DNA from: Rhizobium sp. NLR16a
Lineage (GTDB): Bacteria; Pseudomonadota; Alphaproteobacteria; Rhizobiales; Rhizobiaceae
Direction: 5' to 3'
Length of the DNA stretch: 64,000 bases
Assembly: GCF_017948245.1 (NCBI RefSeq)
Contig: NZ_CP072866.1
Span: forward strand, 186,001-250,000
In this document: piece after piece, positions 18,513 to 26,275 of the stretch
Numbering within the stretch: the first letter of the stretch is position 1
Layout: each line of letters begins with the position of its first letter
Notes under the pieces: generated by a model
The model's database searches: none
What the model saw: only the letters and a program-made list of their open reading frames with translations
Told to the model about the DNA's origin: nothing
Position numbers and translations under genes: made by a program

Positions 18513-19436
18513 TCAGCGCGACAGGCTGCCTGCCGGCCGAAAAGCGCCGGGCCGGGCGGCGCAGGTCTCGACCACGAAGTCCACGAAAGCGCGGACCTTG
18601 CGCGATAGCTGGCGGTTCGACGGCCAGACGAGCGAGAGCGAACCGAAGGGCACCATGAAGGAAGTGAGGACGGGGCTCAGGGTTCCCGCCCGCATGGCTG
18701 CCTCGGCGACATAGACGGGCAGATGCGCGAGGCCCAAACCATCCTGTGCTGCCCGCAGCCCTGCATCTGTATTGTTGAATGTCAGGCTTTTTGGCAGAAG
18801 CAGCCGCTCGTATGGTGCGCTGAACGCCCAGGGTGCCAGGCGGCCACTGGAGGGATATTTGAAGTGAATGCAGGCGTGCTTGAAGAGATCGCCCGGCGTC
18901 TCAGGCCGTCCATGGCGCTCCAAATACTCGGAACTGCCGCACACCACGAAGTGCTGCTCGCCGAGATGGCGGGCGATCAGCCGCGCATCGGCAAGTTCGC
19001 CGCTGCGCACCACCACATCCAGACCTTCCGTGACCATGTCGATGACCCTGTCTTCGAAATCCACATCCAGTTCGATCTCCGGGAAGCGCTCGGCAAAGGC
19101 CGGCAGCATCGGCATCAGCAGATGGTGTCCGACGATATGCGGGACGCTGACGCGCAGGCGCCCCCTTGGGCGTTCCCGGCTTTGCAGGACGGTTGCCTCC
19201 GCGTCCTGTATATCGTCGATGATGCGCTTAGAGCGCTCGTAGAGGACAGCCCCTTCCTCGGTCAGGCTGATGCTGCGCGTCGTGCGGTTGAAGAGCCGCA
19301 CATGGAGCCGGTTTTCCAGGCGCGCCACGGCCTTGCCGATCGCGGACGGCGAAACGCCGGCAACGCGCGCAGCTCCGACATAACTCTGCTGTTCGGCCGC
19401 ATGAACGAAGGCGAAGAGGCTCGCGAGACTATCCAC
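18513..19436 (-). CDS. LysR-family transcriptional regulator
   Basis: A 307-residue LysR protein with an N-terminal winged helix-turn-helix (SYVGAARVAGVSPSAIGKAV, then ARLENRLHVRLFNRTTRSIS) and a substrate-binding effector domain. The subfamily resembles CrgA/DsdC-like regulators. It is divergent from the alpha/beta hydrolase at 19568, with 131 bases between their starts, the usual layout for a LysR regulator and its target. The effector is unknown. Confidence 0.9.
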   Translation of the reverse strand: MDSLASLFAFVHAAEQQSYVGAARVAGVSPSAIGKAVARLENRLHVRLFNRTTRSISLTEEGAVLYERSKRIIDDIQDAEATVLQSRERPRGRLRVSVPHIVGHHLLMPMLPAFAERFPEIELDVDFEDRVIDMVTEGLDVVVRSGELADARLIARHLGEQHFVVCGSSEYLERHGRPETPGDLFKHACIHFKYPSSGRLAPWAFSAPYERLLLPKSLTFNNTDAGLRAAQDGLGLAHLPVYVAEAAMRAGTLSPVLTSFMVPFGSLSLVWPSNRQLSRKVRAFVDFVVETCAARPGAFRPAGSLSR

Positions 19437-19567
19437 GGCAAGATCCGATTGGAGACATTTTGTCCTTTATCTAAGTCCACTTACGGCGATTGATCAACAT
19501 TGCATAACAAATATCCTTTGTTCGGCAGCCGGAACGGATGGGGCTGCCGAGTCAAGGAGTGGATGGC

Positions 19568-20413
19568 ATGCGGGACTACACGAAAGAATTGCCGGAGCAC
19601 ACTGCGAGATATATCGGAGAGAACGACCTGTTCCTGGAAATCTTTCCTGGGAACAATCGCTCGGATGAGGCCGGTCGACCGCCTCTCCTTTTTGTCCACG
19701 GCGCTTACACCGGCAGCTGGATGTGGAGCAAATATATTCCGCACTTCATAACCGCGGGATGGACCTCCTACTGCATCAATCTGCGAGGCCACTACAAAAG
19801 CCGGTCGGTGGATTTGACGAAGGTCGAATTCGAGAACTATCTGGAAGACATTCTTGAGGCAATTTCCGCAATCGCTGGGGAATGTGCCGTCGCTCCTGTT
19901 GTGATCGGTTTCAGCATGGGTGGAATCCTCAGTCAGAAACTGGCGGAAAGCGTGGAGATCGCCGGACTGGTGCTGATCGATTCCAGCATCTCGAGGCAGG
20001 TGCATGACGAGGTGCCCTACCAGGATCTTGCGCCTGAGATACCTGGCGTCGTTATTCCCGCGCCGGTGCGTGAAGAGCAATCCAGCCCCGACGAAACGCC
20101 CGACGATATCGCCTTCCAGCGGAAGTACCTGTCCATGGAATCCGCCAGAGCCTTCGGCGCTTTTTCCTTTCATTGCGGAGCCGAGGGGATTTCCATCGAC
20201 GGCGGCAAGATCACCTGCCCCAGCCTGGTCATCTCAGCTGTCAACGACGCCGCCGCCGATCGGCGAGGGCAGGCGATGGCCCGGCATATCGGCGGCGAGT
20301 TTCTCGGTCTCTGGGGCACGACGCATACGGGCTTGTTGGTCGGGCAAAGATATCACGAATCCGTCAATCGCATCATGATCTGGCTCACGCGCTTCGACGA
20401 AGAGAGTGTCTAG
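19568..20413 (+). CDS. Alpha/beta hydrolase
   Basis: A 281-residue alpha/beta-hydrolase-fold enzyme. The oxyanion HG is in LLFVHGAYTGSW (about 40-51), the nucleophile serine in IGFSMGG (Ser116), and a likely catalytic histidine in GTTHTGLLVG near the C terminus. ATG 19568 was chosen because AAGGAG precedes it at a good distance; an earlier ATG at 19538 lacks one. It is divergent from the LysR gene, which probably controls it, and overlaps the TetR gene by 4 bases tail to tail. The substrate is unknown. Confidence 0.82.
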   Translation: MRDYTKELPEHTARYIGENDLFLEIFPGNNRSDEAGRPPLLFVHGAYTGSWMWSKYIPHFITAGWTSYCINLRGHYKSRSVDLTKVEFENYLEDILEAISAIAGECAVAPVVIGFSMGGILSQKLAESVEIAGLVLIDSSISRQVHDEVPYQDLAPEIPGVVIPAPVREEQSSPDETPDDIAFQRKYLSMESARAFGAFSFHCGAEGISIDGGKITCPSLVISAVNDAAADRRGQAMARHIGGEFLGLWGTTHTGLLVGQRYHESVNRIMIWLTRFDEESV

Positions 20414-21039
20414 CCCTCGAGGCCGAGGCTCGCCAGCAAGCGACCGACATAAGCTTCCAGGCCGCCGACCATATCGAAGCGATCGGGATCACGCAGCCAG
20501 AGCATCTGCAGGCCGTCCATCACGGCGATCAGCTCGGCGGCCATCGCTCTGCTGTCGACTCTCTTGTCGATCAAACCATCGGCGATCGCCCGCTGGAAAG
20601 TCGCGGCAATATCCTTCTGCATCTCCGTGGCGCGGGCGAGAAACCACGCCTTGGCGGGGTGGTCCTTCATCAAGCTCTCGGCATTCAGGATGGCGAAGGC
20701 TCTGATGACCTCGATCATTCCGGCATTGCGGCGGAAGATTTCGACCATGCCTTTCAGCAAGCCGCGGAGATCGGAGCGATAATGTCCGATGAAATCGGCG
20801 CTATCGAGATCGCGCTTGGCGAGGATGGCGAGCAGCAGATCGACCTTGGTCGGAAAATGGTGCAAGAGACCGGGCAGCGACAGGCCGACATCCTGGGCGA
20901 TATCGCCGATCGCGGCATTCTGATAGCCGTCTTCGGCAAAGCGCCGCATCGCCGCCGCCAGGATCTCTGCGCGGCGCTCTTCTCCCTTGCGGGAACGGCG
21001 CCGTCGCTTTTCCTCCGGTCCCGCCTTCTGTTCCGCCAT
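20410..21039 (-). CDS. TetR-family transcriptional regulator
   Basis: A 209-residue TetR protein. The N-terminal helix-turn-helix (RRAEILAAAMRRFAEDGYQN, then AAIGDIAQDVGLSLPGLLHH) is followed by a ligand-binding helical domain. A very basic leader (EEKRRRRSRKGEERR) precedes the domain. It is divergent from the GH3 beta-glucosidase, and a palindrome between them (21152-21167) overlaps the putative promoter, so it probably represses that gene until a glycoside or aglycone is present. Confidence 0.88.
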   Translation of the reverse strand: MAEQKAGPEEKRRRRSRKGEERRAEILAAAMRRFAEDGYQNAAIGDIAQDVGLSLPGLLHHFPTKVDLLLAILAKRDLDSADFIGHYRSDLRGLLKGMVEIFRRNAGMIEVIRAFAILNAESLMKDHPAKAWFLARATEMQKDIAATFQRAIADGLIDKRVDSRAMAAELIAVMDGLQMLWLRDPDRFDMVGGLEAYVGRLLASLGLEG

Positions 21040-21136
21040 CGTTTTCCCCCGTCACACTCTTTTAACGGTGATGCGCCGATCCGCAATCATTCGGCCGATA
21101 TCTTCTCTGCTCACTCCTTACATCACGCCCGTCGGA

Positions 21137-21167
21137 TTGACATCTTAAAAATACCGAGTAATCGGTA
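21137..21167 (+). promoter_or_regulatory. Promoter with TetR-type operator for the GH3 gene
   Basis: TTGACA (21137-21142) is a perfect -35 hexamer. TACCGA-GTAA-TCGGTA (21152-21167) is a palindrome with 6-bp arms covering the spacer and -10 area. Its length and position between a TetR gene and its divergent neighbour are typical of a TetR operator. Confidence 0.65.
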
Positions 21168-21210
21168 GGTTTAATAGGCGCGATGCTCGCGGTCTTTTGG
21201 GGAGGTTTGC

Positions 21211-23676
21211 ATGATCGATTCCATTCTCGACAGGATGACGCTCGAAGAGCAGGTCTCTTTGCTGTCAGGCGCCGATTTCTGGACGACCGTTCCCGTCGAG
21301 CGGCTCGGCGTGCCGAAGATCAAGGTGACGGATGGGCCGAACGGCGCCCGCGGCGCGGGTTCGCTGGTCGCCGGTGTCAAGGCGACCTGCTTTCCCGTCG
21401 CAATCGCGCTCGGCGCCAGTTGGAATCCCGATCTCGTCAAGCAGATGGGCATTGCCCTTGCGCGCCAGGCCAAGAGCAAGGGAGCAGCCGTGGTGCTCGC
21501 GCCGACGGTGAATATCCATCGCTCCGGCCTCAACGGCCGCAATTTCGAATGTTATTCCGAAGATCCGATGCTGACATCGGAACTCGCCGTCGCCTATATC
21601 GAGGGCGTGCAGGGCGAGGGGATCGCGGCGACCATAAAACACTTCGCCGGCAACGAATCCGAGATCGAGCGGCAGACTATGTCGTCCGATATCGACGAGC
21701 GGACGCTGCGCGAAATCTATCTCCCGCCCTTCGAGCAGGCGGTGCGCCGCGCCGGCGTCATGGCTGTCATGTCCTCCTATAACCGCCTTAACGGCACTTA
21801 TACGAGTGAGCATCATTGGCTGCTGACCAAGGTGTTGCGCGAGGAATGGGGCTTCGACGGCATCGTCATGTCCGACTGGTTCGGCTCACATTCGACGGCT
21901 GAGACGATCAATGCTGGCCTCGATCTCGAAATGCCGGGTCCGGCGCGCGACCGCGGCGAGAAATTGGTTGCGGCCGTGCGTGAGGGCAAGGTGGAATCGG
22001 CGACGGTGCGTGCGGCAGCACGGCGCATGTTGCTGCTGCTCGAGCGGGTCGGCGCATTTAAGAGCAAACCCGATCTTACGGAGCGGGCGATCGACCTGCC
22101 CGAGGATCGGGCGCTGATCCGGCGTCTCGGTGCCGAAGGCGCGGTACTCCTCAAGAATGACGGCATGCTGCCGCTTGCCAAGACCTCGCTCGACCGGATC
22201 GCCGTCATTGGGCCGAATGCGGCCACCGCCCGTGTCATGGGCGGCGGCAGCGCGCAGATCGCAGCGCATTATACGGTGAGCCCGCTCGAAGGCATTCGCG
22301 CCGCCCTTTCCAACGCCAACAGCATCAGCCATGCGGTCGGCTGCCGCCACAACCGGCTGATCGACGTGTTCAAAGGGAAGATCACCGTCGAATATTTCAG
22401 GGGGCGCGGCTGCAAGGGCAATCCCCTTCATGTCGAGACCGTCGACAAGGGCGAGTTCTTCTGGTTCGAGCTGCCGTCGGGCGAACTCGATCCCGCCGAT
22501 TTCTCGGCCCGGATGGTGATGCAATACGCGCCGGAGGAGAGCGGCGAACATGTCTTCGGCATGACCAATGCCGGGCTGGCGCGGCTCTTCGTCGATGGTG
22601 AGCTCACGGTCGATGGCCATGGGGGCTGGACGCGCGGCGAGAATTATTTCGGCACCGCCAATGACGAGCAGCGCGGTGGGGTGAGCCTGGAAGCGGGCCG
22701 GCTGTACGAAATCACCGTCGAATACGAGCCGTCCACGGCGAGCGAGGAGGGGATCAACCTCATCGCCGTCCGTTTCGGCGTCGAAAAGCCGCTCGGCGAG
22801 GCCGATATCGAGGCCGCCGTCGAAACCGCCCGTAATGCCGACGTGGCGCTGCTCTTCGTCGGCCGCGACGGCGAGTGGGACACGGAAGGACTTGATCTGC
22901 CCGACATGCGGCTGCCTGGCCGGCAGGAGGAACTGATCGAGAAGGTCGCTGCCGCCAACGCCAATACCGTCGTCGTGCTCCAGACCGGCGGTCCCATCGA
23001 GATGCCCTGGCTCGGCAAGGTCCGCGCCGTGCTGCAGATGTGGTATCCCGGCCAGGAACTCGGCAATGCCGTCGCCGACATTCTGTTCGGCGATGCCGAG
23101 CCGGGCGGCCGCCTGCCGCAGACCTTCCCCAAGGCGCTGACCGACAATTCCGCCATCACGGGCGATCCTGCCGTCTATCCCGGCAAGGACGGGCATGTGC
23201 ACTATGCCGAAGGCGTCTTCGTCGGCTACCGCCATCACGATATCAGCGCGGTCGAACCGCTCTTCCCCTTCGGCTTCGGCCTCGGCTATACGAGTTTCCG
23301 CTGGGGCGAGCCGCGGCTTTCGGTGCGTGAAATGGGACCGGACGGCATAACCGTCAGCATTGACGTCACCAATACAGGCGACCGGCCAGGTTCGGAACTG
23401 GTCCAGCTCTACGTACGCTCACCGTTAGCCAAAGTGGAACGTCCGGACAAGGAACTGCGCGCCTTCGCAAAGCTCTCGCTGCAACCCGGCGAAACAGGCA
23501 CAGCCGTCATGAAAATCGTGCCACGCGATCTGGCCTATTTCGATATCGAGGCCGGCGCCTTCCGAGCCGAACCGGGTGATTATCAGCTGGTCCTGGCGGC
23601 GAATGCCGCGGACGCAAGATCCGTGATCGACCTGCCGTCGCCAGCCGGCTACGTGCTGCCGCCTTCGACCTCATGA
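21211..23676 (+). CDS. GH3 beta-glucosidase with PA14 insert
   Basis: An 821-residue family 3 glycoside hydrolase. The N-terminal barrel holds the substrate-binding KVTDGPNGARG and NGRNFECYSEDP motifs and KHFAGNESE. The nucleophile aspartate is in GIVMSDWFGSHS, about residue 223. The second domain follows (GAVLLKNDGMLPL), interrupted by a PA14-type insert from about 390 to 530. A fibronectin III-like domain ends the protein. There is no signal peptide, so it acts on imported glucosides. GGGGAGG precedes ATG 21211. It is divergent from its probable TetR repressor. Confidence 0.93.
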   Translation: MIDSILDRMTLEEQVSLLSGADFWTTVPVERLGVPKIKVTDGPNGARGAGSLVAGVKATCFPVAIALGASWNPDLVKQMGIALARQAKSKGAAVVLAPTVNIHRSGLNGRNFECYSEDPMLTSELAVAYIEGVQGEGIAATIKHFAGNESEIERQTMSSDIDERTLREIYLPPFEQAVRRAGVMAVMSSYNRLNGTYTSEHHWLLTKVLREEWGFDGIVMSDWFGSHSTAETINAGLDLEMPGPARDRGEKLVAAVREGKVESATVRAAARRMLLLLERVGAFKSKPDLTERAIDLPEDRALIRRLGAEGAVLLKNDGMLPLAKTSLDRIAVIGPNAATARVMGGGSAQIAAHYTVSPLEGIRAALSNANSISHAVGCRHNRLIDVFKGKITVEYFRGRGCKGNPLHVETVDKGEFFWFELPSGELDPADFSARMVMQYAPEESGEHVFGMTNAGLARLFVDGELTVDGHGGWTRGENYFGTANDEQRGGVSLEAGRLYEITVEYEPSTASEEGINLIAVRFGVEKPLGEADIEAAVETARNADVALLFVGRDGEWDTEGLDLPDMRLPGRQEELIEKVAAANANTVVVLQTGGPIEMPWLGKVRAVLQMWYPGQELGNAVADILFGDAEPGGRLPQTFPKALTDNSAITGDPAVYPGKDGHVHYAEGVFVGYRHHDISAVEPLFPFGFGLGYTSFRWGEPRLSVREMGPDGITVSIDVTNTGDRPGSELVQLYVRSPLAKVERPDKELRAFAKLSLQPGETGTAVMKIVPRDLAYFDIEAGAFRAEPGDYQLVLAANAADARSVIDLPSPAGYVLPPSTS

Positions 23677-23809
23677 TTCCGATATCGAACGGCCAGGCGC
23701 CTATCGTTGAGTTGAATGAAAACAGTGTCAAGAGGTGCTCCGGATTACCGGATAAAGCAGACTGAAAATTTTTAGATTCTCCTCTTGAATCGAAAATCGT
23801 GCGAAACCA

Positions 23810-23908
23810 GATCATCGTCGTCGGCAGCGCAAAAGCGGGCCGATGATCAGAGCGGAGACGCAGGTTTCCAACGCGTCTCCAACCCATGTTGCTTTACGGA
23901 GGATATGG
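23810..23908 (+). promoter_or_regulatory. ROSE-type RNA thermometer in the Hsp20 leader
   Basis: Three successive hairpins. (1) GATCATCG 23810-23817 with CGATGATC 23841-23848. (2) GGAGACGC 23854-23861 with GCGTCTCC 23873-23880. (3) CCATGTTGCT 23884-23893 with AGGATATGG 23900-23908. In the third, TTGCT pairs with AGGA of the ribosome-binding site leaving one unpaired G, the hallmark of ROSE elements (U-U/C-G-C-U against AGGA) known from rhizobial small heat-shock genes. Heat would open it and allow translation. The first hairpin may lie partly in promoter DNA (CTTGAA at 23783), so the transcript may start within it. Confidence 0.8.
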
Positions 23909-23910
23909 CT

Positions 23911-24381
23911 ATGAGAAACGAACTTGATTTCGCCCCCCTTTACCGGTCCAGCATCGGCTTCGACCGTGTCTTCAATCTCCTGAACAATGCGCAGCGCCTG
24001 CAGGCAATCGAGGCCTGGCCGCCCTATGACATCGTCAAGACGGGCGAAGACGACTATCGCATTCAGATGGCAGTGGCCGGCTTCGCCGAAGGCGACCTCG
24101 ACATCACCCAGGAGCGGAACGTCCTTCTCGTGAAGGGGCAAAAAGCCGACGGCAAGGACGGCGAATATCTCCATCGCGGCATCGCCGGGCGCGCATTTGA
24201 ACGCCGCTTCGAGCTCGCCGATCACGTCAGGGTCGAGAATGCCTCGCTGACGAATGGTATTCTCTCGATTGCGCTGAAGCGTGAAGTGCCCGAAGCCATG
24301 AAACCGCGCAAGATCGCCATCGGAGACGGCTCCTTTCAGCAGGCGCCTCTTCAGATCGAAGCCGAGCGTCAGGTGGCTTAA
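23911..24381 (+). CDS. Small heat-shock protein, Hsp20/IbpA family
   Basis: A 156-residue alpha-crystallin chaperone that holds unfolded proteins. The N terminus (FAPLYRSSIGFDRVFNLLNN) and the start of the crystallin domain (WPPYDIVKTGEDDYRIQMAV) are typical of the proteobacterial IbpA/HspA class, and the domain ends with ASLTNGILSIALKREVPE. ATG 23911 gives correct spacing to the CGGAGGA ribosome-binding site; the in-frame ATG at 23905 is too close. Translation is probably heat-controlled by the leader hairpins directly upstream. Confidence 0.9.
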   Translation: MRNELDFAPLYRSSIGFDRVFNLLNNAQRLQAIEAWPPYDIVKTGEDDYRIQMAVAGFAEGDLDITQERNVLLVKGQKADGKDGEYLHRGIAGRAFERRFELADHVRVENASLTNGILSIALKREVPEAMKPRKIAIGDGSFQQAPLQIEAERQVA

Positions 24382-24394
24382 GGAGAGCCTCTCC

Positions 24395-24535
24395 ATGAAG
24401 TCCCGGATAAAGCCGTTTATCGTGGAGATCAGGAAACGTCGCGGAAGCAGCGCGAAAAATGCGGCTAAGGCTCTGTTTTCGAAGTCGTTAGGCAAGCTCC
24501 GCAGCGCGGACGCGGTTTCTGAAGCGCGATCCTGA
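24395..24535 (+). CDS. Small basic protein of unknown function (46 residues)
   Basis: A short gene 13 bases after the Hsp20 stop. It encodes a 46-residue, lysine- and arginine-rich protein starting MKSRIKPFIVEIRKRRGSSA. Rhizobial genomes carry similar short basic proteins with an IKPFxVEI(K/R) N terminus, and I know of no function. AAGGAGA precedes the ATG at ideal spacing, but GGAGA (24382-24386) can pair with TCTCC (24390-24394), which would hide the ribosome-binding site. Probably co-transcribed with the heat-shock gene. Confidence 0.6.
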   Translation: MKSRIKPFIVEIRKRRGSSAKNAAKALFSKSLGKLRSADAVSEARS

Positions 24536-24555
24536 ACAGGGATTCACATCAACTG

Positions 24556-24579
24556 GGGCCGGCGCCGTGGGGCCGGCCC
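24556..24579. terminator. Strong GC hairpin between convergent genes
   Basis: GGGCCGGC (24556-24563) pairs perfectly with GCCGGCCC (24572-24579) around an 8-base loop. It lies between the 46-residue gene and the convergent OmpA gene and could end transcription from either side, although T-runs are short. Confidence 0.6.
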
Positions 24580-24666
24580 TTGTGCACGAATGATCCCCTC
24601 GAATTCTCTTGCCGCAACCCCTTGCGGACCAAGCCTGCCTTTGTTCGGTCCCTCCTGTGGGCGCAA

Positions 24667-25221
24667 TCAGACCGCATCAGGCTGAGTGCGCAGATTGGTG
24701 ACCACGCGCCGGTTCTGCACCTTGCAGGAGCGCTCTGTGCAGTCGCGGACTTCGCGGTCGTTGCCGTAGCCCTTGGCCCACATGCGCTTGGGGTCCACAC
24801 CCTTCGAGGTCAGATAGGCCATCGCCGCATCGGCACGCTTCTGCGAGAGCGTCTGCATTTTGGAGGCGGAACCGGAATCGTCGGCGAATCCCTGAAGCTT
24901 GAGCAGCCAGGTCGGGTTCTTGTTGAGCCAGGCCGCCTGATTATCCAGGGTGGCCATGGCGACGGCATCGAGCGCGGCGGAGTCCTGCTTGAAGTAGATC
25001 CGTCGGCCGACACTAAGAATGAAATCCTCCTCGCTGCCCTGCGCGACATTCTCGAAGCCGGGGGCGGGGTCGTTGGTCTGCCCGGTCATCGGCGCCGCCG
25101 CCGGTTCTTCCAGGGAGGCGACCTCGGTGGTGGAGCAGGCGGCGAGCGCCAAGAGCATGGCTGCGCCAGCGAGGCGCTTGGTGTATCCGATCATCGCAGA
25201 CATAGGGGTGATATTCCTCAT
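24667..25221 (-). CDS. OmpA-family lipoprotein
   Basis: A 184-residue outer-membrane lipoprotein. The signal peptide ends in a lipobox (LLALAACS), and the C-terminal OmpA domain that binds peptidoglycan contains the typical LKLQGFADDSGSASKMQTLS and LSQKRADAAMAYLTSKGVDP. The start at 25221 overlaps the L,D-transpeptidase stop as ATGA; an alternative ATG at 25203 has GAGGAA upstream. Pairing with a cell-wall cross-linking enzyme suggests a role in attaching the envelope to peptidoglycan. Confidence 0.85.
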   Translation of the reverse strand: MRNITPMSAMIGYTKRLAGAAMLLALAACSTTEVASLEEPAAAPMTGQTNDPAPGFENVAQGSEEDFILSVGRRIYFKQDSAALDAVAMATLDNQAAWLNKNPTWLLKLQGFADDSGSASKMQTLSQKRADAAMAYLTSKGVDPKRMWAKGYGNDREVRDCTERSCKVQNRRVVTNLRTQPDAV

Positions 25222-25892
25222 TCGACCGGAGTTGTTTCGCTAACCTGGGTGGCGCCCTCAGCCTGGTCGGCAATATGCGGCAGAACCTGTACAGCGGTGC
25301 CAATGGGGCAGCGCTGATAAAGATCGATGGCGTCTTCGTTGAACATGCGGATACAGCCGCTGGAGGCGTCCTTGCCGATGCTCCATGGCTCCAGCGTGCC
25401 GTGGAACCGATAGCCGGTGTCGACGCCGTCGCGATGCAGATACATGGCGCGGGGCCCAAGCGGGTTCTTCGGTGAGCCACCCGAGACGAATTCCGGCAGT
25501 TCGGGATGGCGCTTGCGCATCTCCGGCGGCGGCGTCCAGCGCGGCCAGAGCGATTTGGCGTCGATGGTGGCGCGGCCAAACCATTTGAAGCCTTCGCGGC
25601 CGACCCCGACGCCATAACGGATGGCGGTCTTGTTCTCCATGATCAGGTAGAGAAAATGGTGCCTTGTATCGACGACAACGGTGCCGATCGGCTCGCTGCT
25701 GAAATATTTGACGACCTGGCGATGCCAGCGCTTGTCGATTTTTGCGAAATTGGTGCTGCGAAATGTCACGCCGTTGTCGACGGCTGCGCCGCCGAAATAA
25801 GAAGCTGCCGCGGCGGCTGCCGGTTTGCTGGCGGCGCCGGTCCCCAGCAACGCCAATCCACCGAGCATAATACTCCTGCGGGTCCACACCAT
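25218..25892 (-). CDS. L,D-transpeptidase (YkuD family)
   Basis: A 224-residue exported enzyme that makes 3-3 peptidoglycan cross-links or joins proteins to the wall. The N terminus is a signal peptide with a Tat-like start (TRRSIMLGGLALLGTG). The catalytic motif HGTLEPWSIGKDASSGCIRM holds the histidine and the cysteine of SSGCIRM. The preceding GSPKNPLGPRAMYLH is also conserved. It is followed with a 4-base overlap by the OmpA lipoprotein. Confidence 0.9.
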   Translation of the reverse strand: MVWTRRSIMLGGLALLGTGAASKPAAAAAASYFGGAAVDNGVTFRSTNFAKIDKRWHRQVVKYFSSEPIGTVVVDTRHHFLYLIMENKTAIRYGVGVGREGFKWFGRATIDAKSLWPRWTPPPEMRKRHPELPEFVSGGSPKNPLGPRAMYLHRDGVDTGYRFHGTLEPWSIGKDASSGCIRMFNEDAIDLYQRCPIGTAVQVLPHIADQAEGATQVSETTPVE

Positions 25893-26193
25893 CGGCTAAA
25901 CTCCCCCTGAAAGCCAACAAGCGAAGTGCAGTAAACCAGATTTTTTGTTTGCCTCAATAGGAAACTTCTCTTCCTATCAAGAACGGTAGGGAATTGGGGG
26001 TCTTCTGAAGCTGTATTGCTTCGGTCGTTACTCCGGCTGGGATAAGGTTATGCAGTCTGGGTACGGGTTCGGGAACGGACAGGAGGAGCGGCCGGAGCCC
26101 GCATCGCAGGTGTGCCCTTCGAGCGTTCCAGTGACGATGCTACGTGCAACCTCTTCGCGAATGACAGTCACGGACAGATCATCGAATAAAAGG
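25893..26193. other. Intergenic region with inverted repeat 25957-25977
   Basis: About 380 bases separate the divergent L,D-transpeptidase and receptor genes. ATAGGAA (25957-25963) and TTCCTAT (25971-25977) form a perfect 7-bp inverted repeat about 65 bases upstream of the transpeptidase start and may be its operator. GAAGC/GCTTC forms a smaller hairpin near 26006. The receptor side carries the iron operator listed separately. Confidence 0.4.
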
Positions 26194-26208
26194 TGATAAA
26201 AAAACTCA
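26194..26208 (+). promoter_or_regulatory. Iron-responsive operator (RirA/IRO-type) before the receptor gene
   Basis: TGA (26194-26196), nine A-rich bases, TCA (26206-26208): an exact TGA-N9-TCA match to the rhizobial iron-responsive operator bound by RirA. It lies about 70 bases upstream of the siderophore receptor start, with TTGACA-like sequence just downstream at 26215. Iron repression of receptor and reductase is expected. Confidence 0.7.
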
Positions 26209-26275
26209 TCTTATGTTGACAAGCTCCACTTCGCTTCATAGGTTCCGCCCGCATCCGTGACGTAGGGACCAGGTA

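Noticed and set aside
21886..23238. 450-codon minus-strand open frame opposite the GH3 gene
   Set aside because: Antisense shadow without recognisable domains.
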